Shown here: in pieces, positions 7,425 to 14,964 of the stretch
Numbering within the stretch: the stretch's first letter is position 1
How the letters are laid out: each line of letters starts with the position of its first letter
Assembly (NCBI GenBank): GCA_041748175.1
Contig: JBGTDU010000155.1
Span: 1 to 25,221, forward strand
Length of the DNA: 25,221 nucleotides
DNA from: JAHEJB01 sp041748175
GTDB taxonomy: Bacteria > Bacteroidota > Rhodothermia > Rhodothermales > Rubricoccaceae
Direction of reading: 5' to 3'
Translations under genes and position numbers: made by a program
Notes under the pieces: model-generated
What the model was told of the DNA's origin: nothing
Seen by the model: the letters and a program-made list of their open reading frames with translations, nothing else
Database searches by the model: none

Positions 7425-9482
7425 ATGCGAATCGCCCTCCTGCTTCTCGTTTTTGTCGTTTTCGCAGGATGTTCAGCGTCGAGGTTTGCCGTTCCGGATG
7501 TCGAGCGGCTCCCGGACGCTGCGTTCGGTCGGCCTGCGGATGGACTACTGGAGCGCCCGGAGCTGCAGGAAATCGTGGACTTGCAGGTTCTGCGGAAGGG
7601 CCAGGAGCTGATCGCCTTCCTCAACCACCCGGACGCCGCCGTCCGCGCGCGCGCAGCATTCGCGCTTGGCTCGGTTCAGATTGCGGGAGCGGTCCCGGAG
7701 CTTTCACGGTTGCTCTCGGATTCGTCACCCAACGTCCGGGCGGACGCCGCTTTTGCGATCGGACAGACGGCGGATTCGACGGCCTCGCCTGCGCTTCTTG
7801 GTGCGCTTCGGATGGAGCCCAGTCAAACGGTTCAGGCGGAGATCATCGAGGCGCTTGGCAAGATCGGCGACGGACCCGCCCTGCTCGAACTCCTCTCCGT
7901 GGAACTGCCGGAAGCTGTCGAAGACATCCGGCACCTTGCCATTGCCCGGTTCGGGTTGCGCGACATCCATCATCCCGACGCGGTTTCGCATTTGCTCCAG
8001 CCCAACTCCATGACGGAGAACGCCGCGTATTATTTCGGGCGGATGCGCGACACGGCGCCGTGGGCTGAGCAGGCCGGAAGCCTGCAAGCCAGCTATCGCA
8101 ATCTCCTCGCTAGTGACCCGGCGATCATGCACCTGATGCTGGCATTCGGCCGTCTTGGGGATGCGCAGGATTACGCTACGATCGCAAATACGCTGTCGTC
8201 CGACCCAGATTGGCGAAACCGCAACAACGCGGCGCGGGCCATTGGAATGCTGGAGGACCGTGCGCCGCGTTACCAGAACAACCTGGTCAGCGCGCTCGAT
8301 GATGAAAATGCGAACGTTTCCATGACGGCGGCGGGCGTGCTGGCTGCTTTCGAAGAGCCCTCCCCCGAGTTGGTTTTGCAGGTTTCGGATTGGATTATCG
8401 CCAATGCAAACCACCCAAATGTAGGCGGAGCACTTTTGCCCGTTTTGGTGAAAGGAGGGCACCTGGATCACGTCATGCTCTGGCTGGACGATCAAGACGA
8501 TTCGTTCAATCGCGCTCACGCACTGTCCGCGCTGGGTGGAGCAGCCGACGAAGCGTCGCTCAGCCGCCTGTTCAATGCAGCGAACGACGGCGACACCCGC
8601 ATCGCCTACGCCGCGCTGGAGGCCCTCAAAGAACGATGGAAAGCCACCCGCGAGACGGCAGACGCCGCACGGTACTACGCGGCATTCGAGGCGGGTGTCG
8701 CACGGCGGGATCTCGCCACCACCTCGGCGGCCGCGTCGATTCTCGCCGATTCGCTCTTCGCGCCGTTCGATCCGGGAAGTGACCTCCGCGCCGTGTACTT
8801 GCAGATGGAGGCCCCCGCCGACATCGAGCCCATGGTCGAGATCGTCAAAGCCATTGGCGAGATCCGCGATGGACAGGAGATCGACTTTTTAGTGGACGTG
8901 GTGATGCAGTCGGGCCACACGATTCTCCGGCAAGCCGCCGAGGAAGCGCTCAACGGCCGCCTCGAAGAAGGCATCGACGCCGAGATGCGCGGCGAAACGG
9001 TGACCTCGACCGTGCTCATTGACTGGGAGCAACTCGCCGACTACGGCCCGCGTCCGCTGCTGACGCTGTTCACCGAGCACGGCCCCATCGTTATCGAGAT
9101 GGACGCGGAGCAGGCACCCCAAACCGTCCAGAAGATCATCCGCACGGCTATCCTCGGCGATTACGACGGCGTGCCCTTCCACCGTGTGGTGCCCAACTTC
9201 GTCATCCAGGGCGGCGACCACTTCCGCGAAGACGGCTTCGGCGGTCCGGACGTATCCATTCGCAGCGAGTTCACGCGCATCCACTACACTACCGGCACGG
9301 CGGGCATGGCCAGCTCAGGCAAAGACACCGAAGGCGTCCAGTACTTCGTAACCCATAGCATGCAGCCCCACCTCGACGGCCGCTACACGGCCTTCGGTCG
9401 CGTCATCCACGGGCAGGATGTGGTGGATGTGGTTCAACAGGGGGATGTGGTAGTGCACGTGACCGCAACTAAGGGACTCTAA
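7425..9482 (+). CDS. HEAT-repeat lipoprotein with C-terminal cyclophilin-type peptidyl-prolyl isomerase
   Basis: 685 residues from ATG 7425; the open frame further upstream runs into the tRNA and terminator and is not coding. The N-terminus MRIALLLLVFVVFAGC is a lipoprotein signal with lipobox VFAGC and lipidated Cys16. Residues about 50-530 form HEAT/PBS-like helical repeats (for example AAVRARAAFALGSVQIAGAV and SPNVRADAAFAIGQTAD). Residues 545-685 are a cyclophilin domain that keeps the catalytic Arg587 (FHRVVPNFVIQGGD) and Gln595. Expected location is the periplasmic face of a membrane, where the HEAT scaffold may hold clients and the isomerase acts on Xaa-Pro bonds (inference). The 3' end, including the stop codon, is duplicated in tandem just downstream. 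Confidence 0.93.
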   Translation: MRIALLLLVFVVFAGCSASRFAVPDVERLPDAAFGRPADGLLERPELQEIVDLQVLRKGQELIAFLNHPDAAVRARAAFALGSVQIAGAVPELSRLLSDSSPNVRADAAFAIGQTADSTASPALLGALRMEPSQTVQAEIIEALGKIGDGPALLELLSVELPEAVEDIRHLAIARFGLRDIHHPDAVSHLLQPNSMTENAAYYFGRMRDTAPWAEQAGSLQASYRNLLASDPAIMHLMLAFGRLGDAQDYATIANTLSSDPDWRNRNNAARAIGMLEDRAPRYQNNLVSALDDENANVSMTAAGVLAAFEEPSPELVLQVSDWIIANANHPNVGGALLPVLVKGGHLDHVMLWLDDQDDSFNRAHALSALGGAADEASLSRLFNAANDGDTRIAYAALEALKERWKATRETADAARYYAAFEAGVARRDLATTSAAASILADSLFAPFDPGSDLRAVYLQMEAPADIEPMVEIVKAIGEIRDGQEIDFLVDVVMQSGHTILRQAAEEALNGRLEEGIDAEMRGETVTSTVLIDWEQLADYGPRPLLTLFTEHGPIVIEMDAEQAPQTVQKIIRTAILGDYDGVPFHRVVPNFVIQGGDHFREDGFGGPDVSIRSEFTRIHYTTGTAGMASSGKDTEGVQYFVTHSMQPHLDGRYTAFGRVIHGQDVVDVVQQGDVVVHVTATKGL

Positions 9483-9509
9483 GCAACCAACTAAGGGACT
9501 CTAAGCAAC
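9466..9509 (+). repeat. 22-bp perfect tandem duplication across a stop codon
   Basis: Positions 9466-9487 and 9488-9509 are identical. The first copy contains the last codons (ATKGL) and TAA of the cyclophilin gene; the second repeats them outside the gene. It sits 12 bases before the AT-richer HEPN-VOC gene, so it may mark the left border of inserted DNA, or be simple slippage. Confidence 0.85.
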
Positions 9510-9521
9510 AGAGATATCAGA

Positions 9522-11357
9522 ATGATAAAGGCTCGCTTACATCCAGATGCAGTCCAGTATGTGAATGGAAAAGCTGACGAGCTACTCAAATTGGTCAAAC
9601 CTCTACCGTCGCGGACTGAGACCAAAACGCGCGCATCAGGCTCGTCGAAGCACCACCCGTCGATAACCCTTAAGCCCAGTGAGTACAAAGTGCACTGGCT
9701 TGGAAGTTTGGATTCTTTGTCAGGAGAACTAGTCGAGATCGAAATTCCCAAAGGTGACAAGACGAATCGAATAGGGTTGGACATTAATGCCACTGCGCAG
9801 GCCAACCACCTCGTTAAAAAGCTTGCCGATCGCCGAGAAATACGAGATGTCCTAGGTGAAGAGTTCATTCGGAACGGGCTGATTCGTTGGATTGGCGACA
9901 GGTATAAAGAGGTACTCACTTCGCACGTGACATTTCTTGATTTCCTAGATCGTGTCTCATCAGAAGAAGTGAAACCCCGAATGATTTCAGCTCCTATTCG
10001 GTATCTATCGATCACGCATGAATTCCGCCTTGGTAAAGTACAGTTTAGCTTTTTACCTAAGGATTTATTCGATCGAATAGAAGAACATAACAAATCGAGC
10101 TTTGGAGATAATGAGCGCCAGGATTTTCAATTGAAGAAACTCAGACTTGACTATCAGGGAAAAGTCATAGCGTCAATAAACGTCGAAGCGGAATCGCAGC
10201 GCTCTTTGAAAATTGCCAAAGACGAGATTGGAAAAACGCTTGAGTTCCTACGCTTCTTTTCACCCGCCGTGTTTAACCCTCAGCTTCCATCATATTTTGA
10301 TTTATTTGGAAGGGATAGAGTAGAGTGGACCCATCTGTTTACATTCACGGAGAGCGATTTTCCCGTGATACATATCGCGCAGGGTAAGTCTTTTCAGAGT
10401 GACAATCCTCGTGACCCATACTGGGACATCAACCAATCCTCGCTTGAACAGATGCAGCGTTGTGGCATCCCTCACGCCCACGATTTATTGTTGGCTGAGA
10501 CGCCTACAGATGCTGATGACACCATCAGCAGTAGCGTTCTTCAATTCGGCCGCAGCCTATCATCAAACAACTTCCATGACAAAGTTGTCTTTGCCTTTGT
10601 TGCTATTGAAACTCTCTTACTCGCAAATGATCAAGAACACATCGGTAAAACACTAGTTCGTAGGTTAACGACTATCCAATCAGCAATTGGAATTGACCGT
10701 GGTGATATCAGCAGCACAATAGACGCAGCAGCAAACGTCAGGAGTAATTTCATTCATCATGGCAGGATACCTGACGAAAATCTGGATCTGATCCAAAATC
10801 TTCGCGGTCTAGTTTGGCAAGCAATCCAGTTCTGGCTGGTGCGCCGAGATCACTTTACAACAAAGCGTAGGTTCTTGGCATACCTGGACGATCTTCAGCC
10901 CGCCCCTCGCCTCCACCTAGCCAAGATCGACCACGTCGAGTTCTTCGTACCGGATCGGTTGGAAGCGGCGGCGTGGTACGAGCGCGTCCTCGGGCTTGAA
11001 ATCCTGCCCGGTTACGAGCACTGGTCGGATGATCCGGGCGGCCCGTTAATGATCTCGCCGGACGGCGGCAACACGAAGCTGGCGCTGTTCACGGGCACAC
11101 CGCAAGGCGAGCGGAAAACAGCGGGCTTTCACCTTGTCGCGTTTCGGGTCGGAGCGGAGGGCTTCGTCGCCTTTTTGCGGAGGCTGCCGGATCTTGGCCT
11201 GCTTGATAATCACGGCAATCCGGTCACGCCGGATAGGGTGTCTGACCACGCCTCCGCCTTCTCCCTCTACTTCTCCGACCCGTACGGCCACCGCCTTGAG
11301 CTGACGACGTACGACGTCGAGGAGACGAAAGCGGCATTCGGGAAGATGGGCAGGTGA
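9522..11357 (+). CDS. HEPN-domain protein fused to a VOC (glyoxalase/bleomycin-resistance fold) domain
   Basis: 611 residues from ATG 9522. Residues 1 to about 455 come from visibly AT-richer DNA and match no enzyme I recognise until about 350-440. There, VFAFVAIETLLLAND...VRRLTTIQ followed by NVRSNFIHHGR looks like an Apea-type HEPN domain. Arg407-x4-His412 is the RX4-6H motif of HEPN ribonucleases. From about 465 the DNA turns GC-rich and encodes a VOC domain (KIDHVEFFVPDRLEAAAWYERVLGL...SLYFSDPYGHRLELTTYD) with plausible metal ligands His471, His537 and Glu593. The VOC part is the size of an ordinary stand-alone glyoxalase-like protein. I see no stop or internal start between the parts, so the fusion looks real in this sequence. 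Whether the HEPN part cuts RNA (as in toxins and defence proteins) is inference. No signal peptide or membrane segment. Confidence 0.8.
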   Translation: MIKARLHPDAVQYVNGKADELLKLVKPLPSRTETKTRASGSSKHHPSITLKPSEYKVHWLGSLDSLSGELVEIEIPKGDKTNRIGLDINATAQANHLVKKLADRREIRDVLGEEFIRNGLIRWIGDRYKEVLTSHVTFLDFLDRVSSEEVKPRMISAPIRYLSITHEFRLGKVQFSFLPKDLFDRIEEHNKSSFGDNERQDFQLKKLRLDYQGKVIASINVEAESQRSLKIAKDEIGKTLEFLRFFSPAVFNPQLPSYFDLFGRDRVEWTHLFTFTESDFPVIHIAQGKSFQSDNPRDPYWDINQSSLEQMQRCGIPHAHDLLLAETPTDADDTISSSVLQFGRSLSSNNFHDKVVFAFVAIETLLLANDQEHIGKTLVRRLTTIQSAIGIDRGDISSTIDAAANVRSNFIHHGRIPDENLDLIQNLRGLVWQAIQFWLVRRDHFTTKRRFLAYLDDLQPAPRLHLAKIDHVEFFVPDRLEAAAWYERVLGLEILPGYEHWSDDPGGPLMISPDGGNTKLALFTGTPQGERKTAGFHLVAFRVGAEGFVAFLRRLPDLGLLDNHGNPVTPDRVSDHASAFSLYFSDPYGHRLELTTYDVEETKAAFGKMGR

Positions 11358-11427
11358 GAACGCACTGCATCTGCCGAACCTATTTTCTGCCGTGTCGTTG
11401 ATCGACCCATCACAATCCGATACGCAC

Positions 11428-11661
11428 ATGACTCGCGAGTTCGACGTCGTAATCGAACGTGATCCGGAAGGCTACTATGTAGCTTCCGTTCCTACGCTTC
11501 GCGGCTGCCATACGCAGGCTCGGTCGTTGGATGAGTTGATGGAACGAACGCGCGAGGCCGTCGAACTCTGCCTCGAAATCGAGGGTGAATCGGTTGAACA
11601 TCTGAACTTTGTGGGTGTCCAGCGCATTTCCGTGGCGGCGGGAGCAAGCTGCCAAGCTTGA
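11428..11661 (+). CDS. HicB-family antitoxin (solitary)
   Basis: 77 residues from ATG 11428 (MTREFDVVIERDPEGYYVASVP). The pattern DxEGYYVASVPxLRGCHTQARSLDELMERTREAVELCLE is the HicB/UPF0150 partial RNase H fold. HicB normally neutralises the HicA mRNA interferase and represses its own operon. The family core ends at about VGVQRISV; the last residues AAGASCQA look like an extension. No intact hicA follows: its expected position shows only a possible broken start and then palindromic repeats. The gene may be an orphan antitoxin or part of a decayed locus. Confidence 0.82.
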   Translation: MTREFDVVIERDPEGYYVASVPTLRGCHTQARSLDELMERTREAVELCLEIEGESVEHLNFVGVQRISVAAGASCQA

Positions 11662-11699
11662 CCGGCAAAAATGTGGTGGTTATTGTTCAACCACAATTG
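11643..11699 (+). pseudogene. Possible remnant of the hicA toxin 5' end
   Basis: Overlapping the hicB 3' end in another frame, 11643 onward reads SKLPSLTGKNVV, which resembles the usual HicA N-terminus ((M)S-KLP-L-(T/S)GKEVV). The codon in front is GGG, where an ATG (with ATGA coupling to hicB) would be expected. Similarity is lost within about 15 codons, where a palindromic element starts at 11698; the frame stops at about 11715. The double-glycine region and HxH-type core of HicA are absent. This is short-motif evidence only. Confidence 0.4.
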
Positions 11700-11799
11700 T
11701 CATCCCGACGACTGTAGGAAGGAGGGATCTCCACGCGTCCAGCATTTGCAACGGGCCGGAGTTTGGAAGATCCTTCGTCGCAGGCTCCTCAGGATGACA
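11698..11799. repeat. Palindromic MITE-like element, copy 1
   Basis: TGTCATCC (11698-11705) and GGATGACA (11792-11799) are inverted ends. GGGATCTCC near 11724 and GGAAGATCCTTCG near 11765 give imperfect internal complementarity. The layout resembles the widespread intergenic repeats with TGTCATCC ends and internal GATCC arms. It has no coding capacity and begins where the hicA-like reading is lost. Confidence 0.6.
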
Positions 11800-11859
11800 T
11801 CGGCTCGGTTCAGGATGACCTCAGCTCTATGCCAGGCTTTCGTGTCCCCACCCCCACTG

Positions 11860-11944
11860 TTGTCATCCCGGACTCGATCCGGGATCTCATGGGCATCATC
11901 CGAAGCGGTGCGCCGGAGATCCTGAAACAAGTTCAGGATGACAA
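11860..11944. repeat. Palindromic MITE-like element, copy 2
   Basis: Its 9-bp inverted ends are TTGTCATCC (11860-11868) and GGATGACAA (11936-11944), the same end sequence as the element at 11698. Inside are two perfect 8-bp hairpins: ATCCCGGA/TCCGGGAT (11865-11872/11878-11885, loop CTCGA) and ATCCTGAA/TTCAGGAT (11919-11926/11932-11939, loop ACAAG). A further lone GGATGAC end at 11812-11818 suggests more than one insertion or rearrangement. Confidence 0.7.
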
Positions 11945-11993
11945 ATTGGGGGATGTTTCCCGGACGGAAGCACGTCGGTCGAACGTCACGGGT

Positions 11994-12033
11994 CCGCATT
12001 GTCCAATGCGGTCACCGTCCCTAGTTTGGACGG
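11994..12033. repeat. Two adjacent hairpins upstream of the cytochrome b561 gene
   Basis: CCGCATTG (11994-12001) pairs with CAATGCGG (12004-12011) around a two-base spacer. CCGTCC (12015-12020) pairs with GGACGG (12028-12033) around ctagttt. They lie 19-58 bases before the likely TTG start at 12052. They could be remnants of another repeat or leader structures. The rest of 11945-12051 shows nothing further. Confidence 0.5.
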
Positions 12034-12051
12034 GTCGTCCGCCAACGCACC

Positions 12052-12792
12052 TTGAAACCGCCCGCCTCCATCAAGCCTTCGGAACCGACCGAGCCAATCC
12101 GCGCCGTGCGGAAGCACCCGCGCGCGGTGCGGTGGATGCACTGGGTCAATTTCCCCCTCCTGACCATCATGATCTGGAGCGGCCTGATGATCTACTGGGC
12201 CAACGATGTCTACCGTATCGGCTGGGGCAGTTGGACGCTTTTCGCCTTCTTCCCGAACGGGTTCTACGAAGCGCTCGACCTCAACCAGCACCTCGCCCGT
12301 GGGATGGCCTATCACTATTTCTTCGGGTGGCTGTTTACGATTAACGGCCTCCTCTACGTTGGCTACACGGTCATCAGCGGCGAGTGGCGGCAGCTCGTCC
12401 CAGATCGGCACGCGCTCAAGGATGCGTGGCGCGTCGTCTTGCACGACCTCCACATTCGCAAATCGGCCCCGCCGAAAGGGCGCTACAACGCTGCGCAGCG
12501 AATCTCTTACACGGGCATTGTCGTCATGGGCGCGGGCTCCGTCCTCACCGGGCTCGCGATCTTCAAACCGACGCAACTTGCCTGGCTCGTCACCCTCCTC
12601 GGCGGCTATGCGTTCGCGCGGACGATCCACTTCGTCCTCACGCTGCTCTTCGTGGCGTTTTTTGTCGTCCACATCGCGCAAGTGGTGCGGGCGGGATGGA
12701 GCAACTTCCGGAGCATGGTGATGGGCTACGAACGCCTGAAACCCGACGAAGCTGCCGCGCTTGCCGATCACGAACCGCCCGAGGCATCATGA
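12052..12792 (+). CDS. Cytochrome b561-type transmembrane subunit
   Basis: 246 residues if TTG 12052 is used; GTG 12106 is the alternative, and no ATG precedes the conserved part. The sequence VRKHPRAVRWMHWVNFPLLTIMIWSGLMIYWA begins a four-helix b561 bundle (helices about 28-50, 85-108, 155-175 and 195-220). Candidate heme-ligand histidines are in WMHW, NQHLARGMAYHYFFGW, TIHF and VVHIAQV. Such subunits carry electrons between the quinone pool and a partner oxidoreductase. The stop overlaps the ATG of the molybdoenzyme by four bases (ATGA), so the two are almost certainly one complex. The start region abuts palindromic repeats, which may have replaced the original leader. Confidence 0.85.
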   Translation: MKPPASIKPSEPTEPIRAVRKHPRAVRWMHWVNFPLLTIMIWSGLMIYWANDVYRIGWGSWTLFAFFPNGFYEALDLNQHLARGMAYHYFFGWLFTINGLLYVGYTVISGEWRQLVPDRHALKDAWRVVLHDLHIRKSAPPKGRYNAAQRISYTGIVVMGAGSVLTGLAIFKPTQLAWLVTLLGGYAFARTIHFVLTLLFVAFFVVHIAQVVRAGWSNFRSMVMGYERLKPDEAAALADHEPPEAS

Positions 12793-13613
12793 ACGAGCCC
12801 GACAAACAACCGCGTCCGCCCCGCGAAGCCGACGAGGAACGGGCCGCCCGGCTCCAGGCCCAAATGCTCGATGCGCCGATGATCTCGGAAGCCGCGTTTC
12901 GCACGAAGTCGCGCCGCGCGTTCATTGTCGGGGGCTCGGCCGCCCTGGCCGGGGTTTTCGGATGGCGCTGGATCTGGACGCAGCGGACGGTGGATAACAT
13001 CCCGTTTTTGCTCCGTGAGGGCCACCGGCTGAACGAGCAGCTATGGCGCGGCCTTTACGACGCCGACCGCCTTGCCCCGACTTTCGCCGTCTCTCGTTCG
13101 CGGATGCCGCGGGCCAATGGCCGTCTTGGGCTCCAATCCGAACTCGACCTTAACGCCTGGTCGCTCCGCGTCGAAGGCCCCGACGGTGCGCTCCTCGATA
13201 CCCTAGGTCTTGCTGACATCCAGGCCCTCCCACCCGTCGAGATGACGACCGAGTTGAAGTGCATCGAAGGCTGGAGCGAGATCGTCCACTGGACCGGTGC
13301 TCGGTTCTCGGACTTCGCCGCGAAGTATCTGGACAGGCTGCCTGCGAGCCTCGGCTACGTCGGCCTTGCCACGCCCGACCGCGAATACTATGTGGGCATG
13401 GACATGGCGTCGATGTTGCACGCGCAGACGCTCCTGTGCTACGCCATGCAGGGTGCGCCGCTCACGATGATCCACGGCGCGCCGCTCCGGCTCGTGACGC
13501 CGCTCAAATACGGCGTCAAAAACCTCAAGCGGATTGGTGTCATCCGGTTCAGCGCCGAGCGCCCCGCCGACTACTGGGCCGAACGCGGCTATGACTGGTA
13601 CATCGGGCACTGA
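12789..13613 (+). CDS. Molybdopterin-dependent oxidoreductase, sulfite-oxidase fold, Tat-exported
   Basis: 274 residues from ATG 12789, coupled to the b561 gene by an ATGA overlap. Residues 41-58 (SRRAFIVGGSAALAGVFGW) carry a twin-arginine motif (Arg42-Arg43) and a hydrophobic stretch, after a long charged N-tail. The SUOX-type core follows, with the molybdenum-ligating Cys158 in ELKCIEGWSEI, then HGAPLRLVTPLKYGVKNLKRIGVIRF, a typical family ending. MsrP/YedY-type enzymes reduce oxidised methionines with a heme membrane partner (YedZ). Here the partner is b561-like, so it may belong to a separate branch of the family. Substrate unknown; location probably periplasmic and membrane-tethered. Confidence 0.88.
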   Translation: MNEPDKQPRPPREADEERAARLQAQMLDAPMISEAAFRTKSRRAFIVGGSAALAGVFGWRWIWTQRTVDNIPFLLREGHRLNEQLWRGLYDADRLAPTFAVSRSRMPRANGRLGLQSELDLNAWSLRVEGPDGALLDTLGLADIQALPPVEMTTELKCIEGWSEIVHWTGARFSDFAAKYLDRLPASLGYVGLATPDREYYVGMDMASMLHAQTLLCYAMQGAPLTMIHGAPLRLVTPLKYGVKNLKRIGVIRFSAERPADYWAERGYDWYIGH

Positions 13614-13719
13614 CGAACGTCCGCAGGAATCAGCATTCTTTGCCCAATCGTCGCTTTCGTGGAGCGATGGATGGCGTATTTCCAGCGGCGCTTTCCCACT
13701 ATCTCACCCCAATTACTGC

Positions 13720-14856
13720 GTGTACCAATACCAACAGACAAACCGCTACTTCGCGCAGATCGCTGGAGGACTGGAGGAAACCGGCGTACTCGAGCTCACC
13801 GAACTGGGCGCGACCAATGCAACGCCGGGCTATCGCGGGATCTATTTCGATGCCGACGCGGCCTCGCTGTACCGCATCAACTACCGAACGCGGCTGATCA
13901 CTCGCGTTCTGGCGCCGCTCCTCACGTTCGATTGCCACAGCGACAAGTACCTCTATCAAACCGCGCAGAGCATTGACTGGTCGGATTTCATTTCGCCTAC
14001 CGGCAACTTTGCTGTTTTTGCAACGGTCTCCGACAGCAAGATCAACCACTCAAAGTTCGCGGCATTGCGCCTTAAGGACGCCATTGTCGACCAGTTCCGC
14101 GACAAGTCGGGCGAGCGGCCCAGCATCGACACGCGCAACCCCGATGTGTGGCTGAACCTGCGAATCAAGAACGATCAGGCCGTTATCAGCCTGGATACCT
14201 CGGGTGGCTCGCTGCATCGGCGCGGCTACCGAACGTCCTCTGTCGAAGCCCCGATGCAGGAAACTGTCGCCGCGGCGGCGGTGCGTTTTTCAGAGTGGGA
14301 TGGCGAGACCCCTCTGGTTGATCCGATGTGCGGCTCGGGCACGCTGCTCTGTGAGGCGCTGATGCACAATTGCCGGATCCCTGCCGGCTACCTGCGCAAG
14401 CAGTTCGGGTTCGAGCGGCTGCCTGACTTTGATCCTGGGATCTGGCACATGGAAAAATCCGTTGCGGATCAGGAGATCCGCAGTCCCGGGGATGGCCTCA
14501 TTTCCGGCAGCGACATCGACCCGGAGGCTGTCATCGCGACGCGAAACAACCTGCGCGCCCTCCCCGGAGGCGAAAACGTACGTACGCGCCAGGCTGATTT
14601 TCGCACGCTTGAGATCAGGGACGCGACGATCATCACCAATCCGCCTTATGGTCTGCGGGTGAATGGAGGCGAAGACATGGCCGGCTTCTACAAATCCGTG
14701 GGCGACTTCCTCAAGCAGCGCTGCACGAACTCGACCGCCTACATCTACTTCGGCATGCGTGAGGGCATCAAGAGCCTCGGCCTTCGCGCGACGTGGAAGA
14801 AACCCCTCGTCAACGGCGCGCTGGATGGGCGGCTGGTGAAGGTGGAGGTGTATTGA
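13720..14856 (+). CDS. RlmL-like THUMP/class I SAM RNA methyltransferase
   Basis: 378 residues from GTG 13720 (MYQYQQTNRYFAQIAGGLEE). I prefer this to ATG 13591, which overlaps the previous gene and adds residues unlike the family. The N-terminal ferredoxin-like/THUMP part (about 8-155) is followed by the conserved stretch LKDAIVDQFRDKSGERPS and SLDTSGGSLHRRGYR. The Rossmann methyltransferase domain has the SAM motif DPMCGSGTLLCEAL, an acidic D-I-D in SGSDIDPEA, and the catalytic TNPPYGLR. Known relatives methylate guanine N2 of 23S rRNA. Length fits the compact Bacteroidota form and not the longer bifunctional E. coli protein. Its last nine codons and stop are repeated at 15186-15215. Confidence 0.9.
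   Translation: MYQYQQTNRYFAQIAGGLEETGVLELTELGATNATPGYRGIYFDADAASLYRINYRTRLITRVLAPLLTFDCHSDKYLYQTAQSIDWSDFISPTGNFAVFATVSDSKINHSKFAALRLKDAIVDQFRDKSGERPSIDTRNPDVWLNLRIKNDQAVISLDTSGGSLHRRGYRTSSVEAPMQETVAAAAVRFSEWDGETPLVDPMCGSGTLLCEALMHNCRIPAGYLRKQFGFERLPDFDPGIWHMEKSVADQEIRSPGDGLISGSDIDPEAVIATRNNLRALPGGENVRTRQADFRTLEIRDATIITNPPYGLRVNGGEDMAGFYKSVGDFLKQRCTNSTAYIYFGMREGIKSLGLRATWKKPLVNGALDGRLVKVEVY
14825..14852 (+). repeat. 28-bp direct repeat, left copy (end of methyltransferase gene)
   Basis: Identical to 15184-15211. This copy encodes the C-terminal GRLVKVEV of the methyltransferase, which continues TAT TGA. The right copy continues TAC TAG. Confidence 0.9.
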
Positions 14857-14896
14857 GGTTTGCGGTATACTTTACAACTTCGAGTGGCATCTTGAT

Positions 14897-14940
14897 GCTA
14901 AGGCTGGCTTGTCAAAGGCAGCCTTAGCGTTTAGTCTATT
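14897..14940 (+). terminator. Terminator-like hairpin after the methyltransferase gene
   Basis: GCTAAGGCTG (14897-14906) pairs exactly with CAGCCTTAGC (14919-14928) around a 12-base loop. It is followed by gtttagtctatt, a partly T-rich tail. It lies 40 bases after the methyltransferase stop and before the small membrane protein, so it probably separates their transcripts. Confidence 0.6.
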
Positions 14941-14964
14941 TCACCCCGCCGCCCACCTTCAGGA

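Noticed and set aside
11609..11797. A frame reading VIPTTVGRRDL, which faintly recalls the HicA C-terminus
   Set aside because: The bases come from the palindromic element itself (its TGTCATCC end and GGGATCTCC arm), so the resemblance is coincidental.
13591..13719. ATG-initiated extension of the methyltransferase
   Set aside because: It overlaps the molybdoenzyme gene and adds residues unlike the family N-terminus; GTG 13720 gives the expected length, though the ATG cannot be fully excluded.
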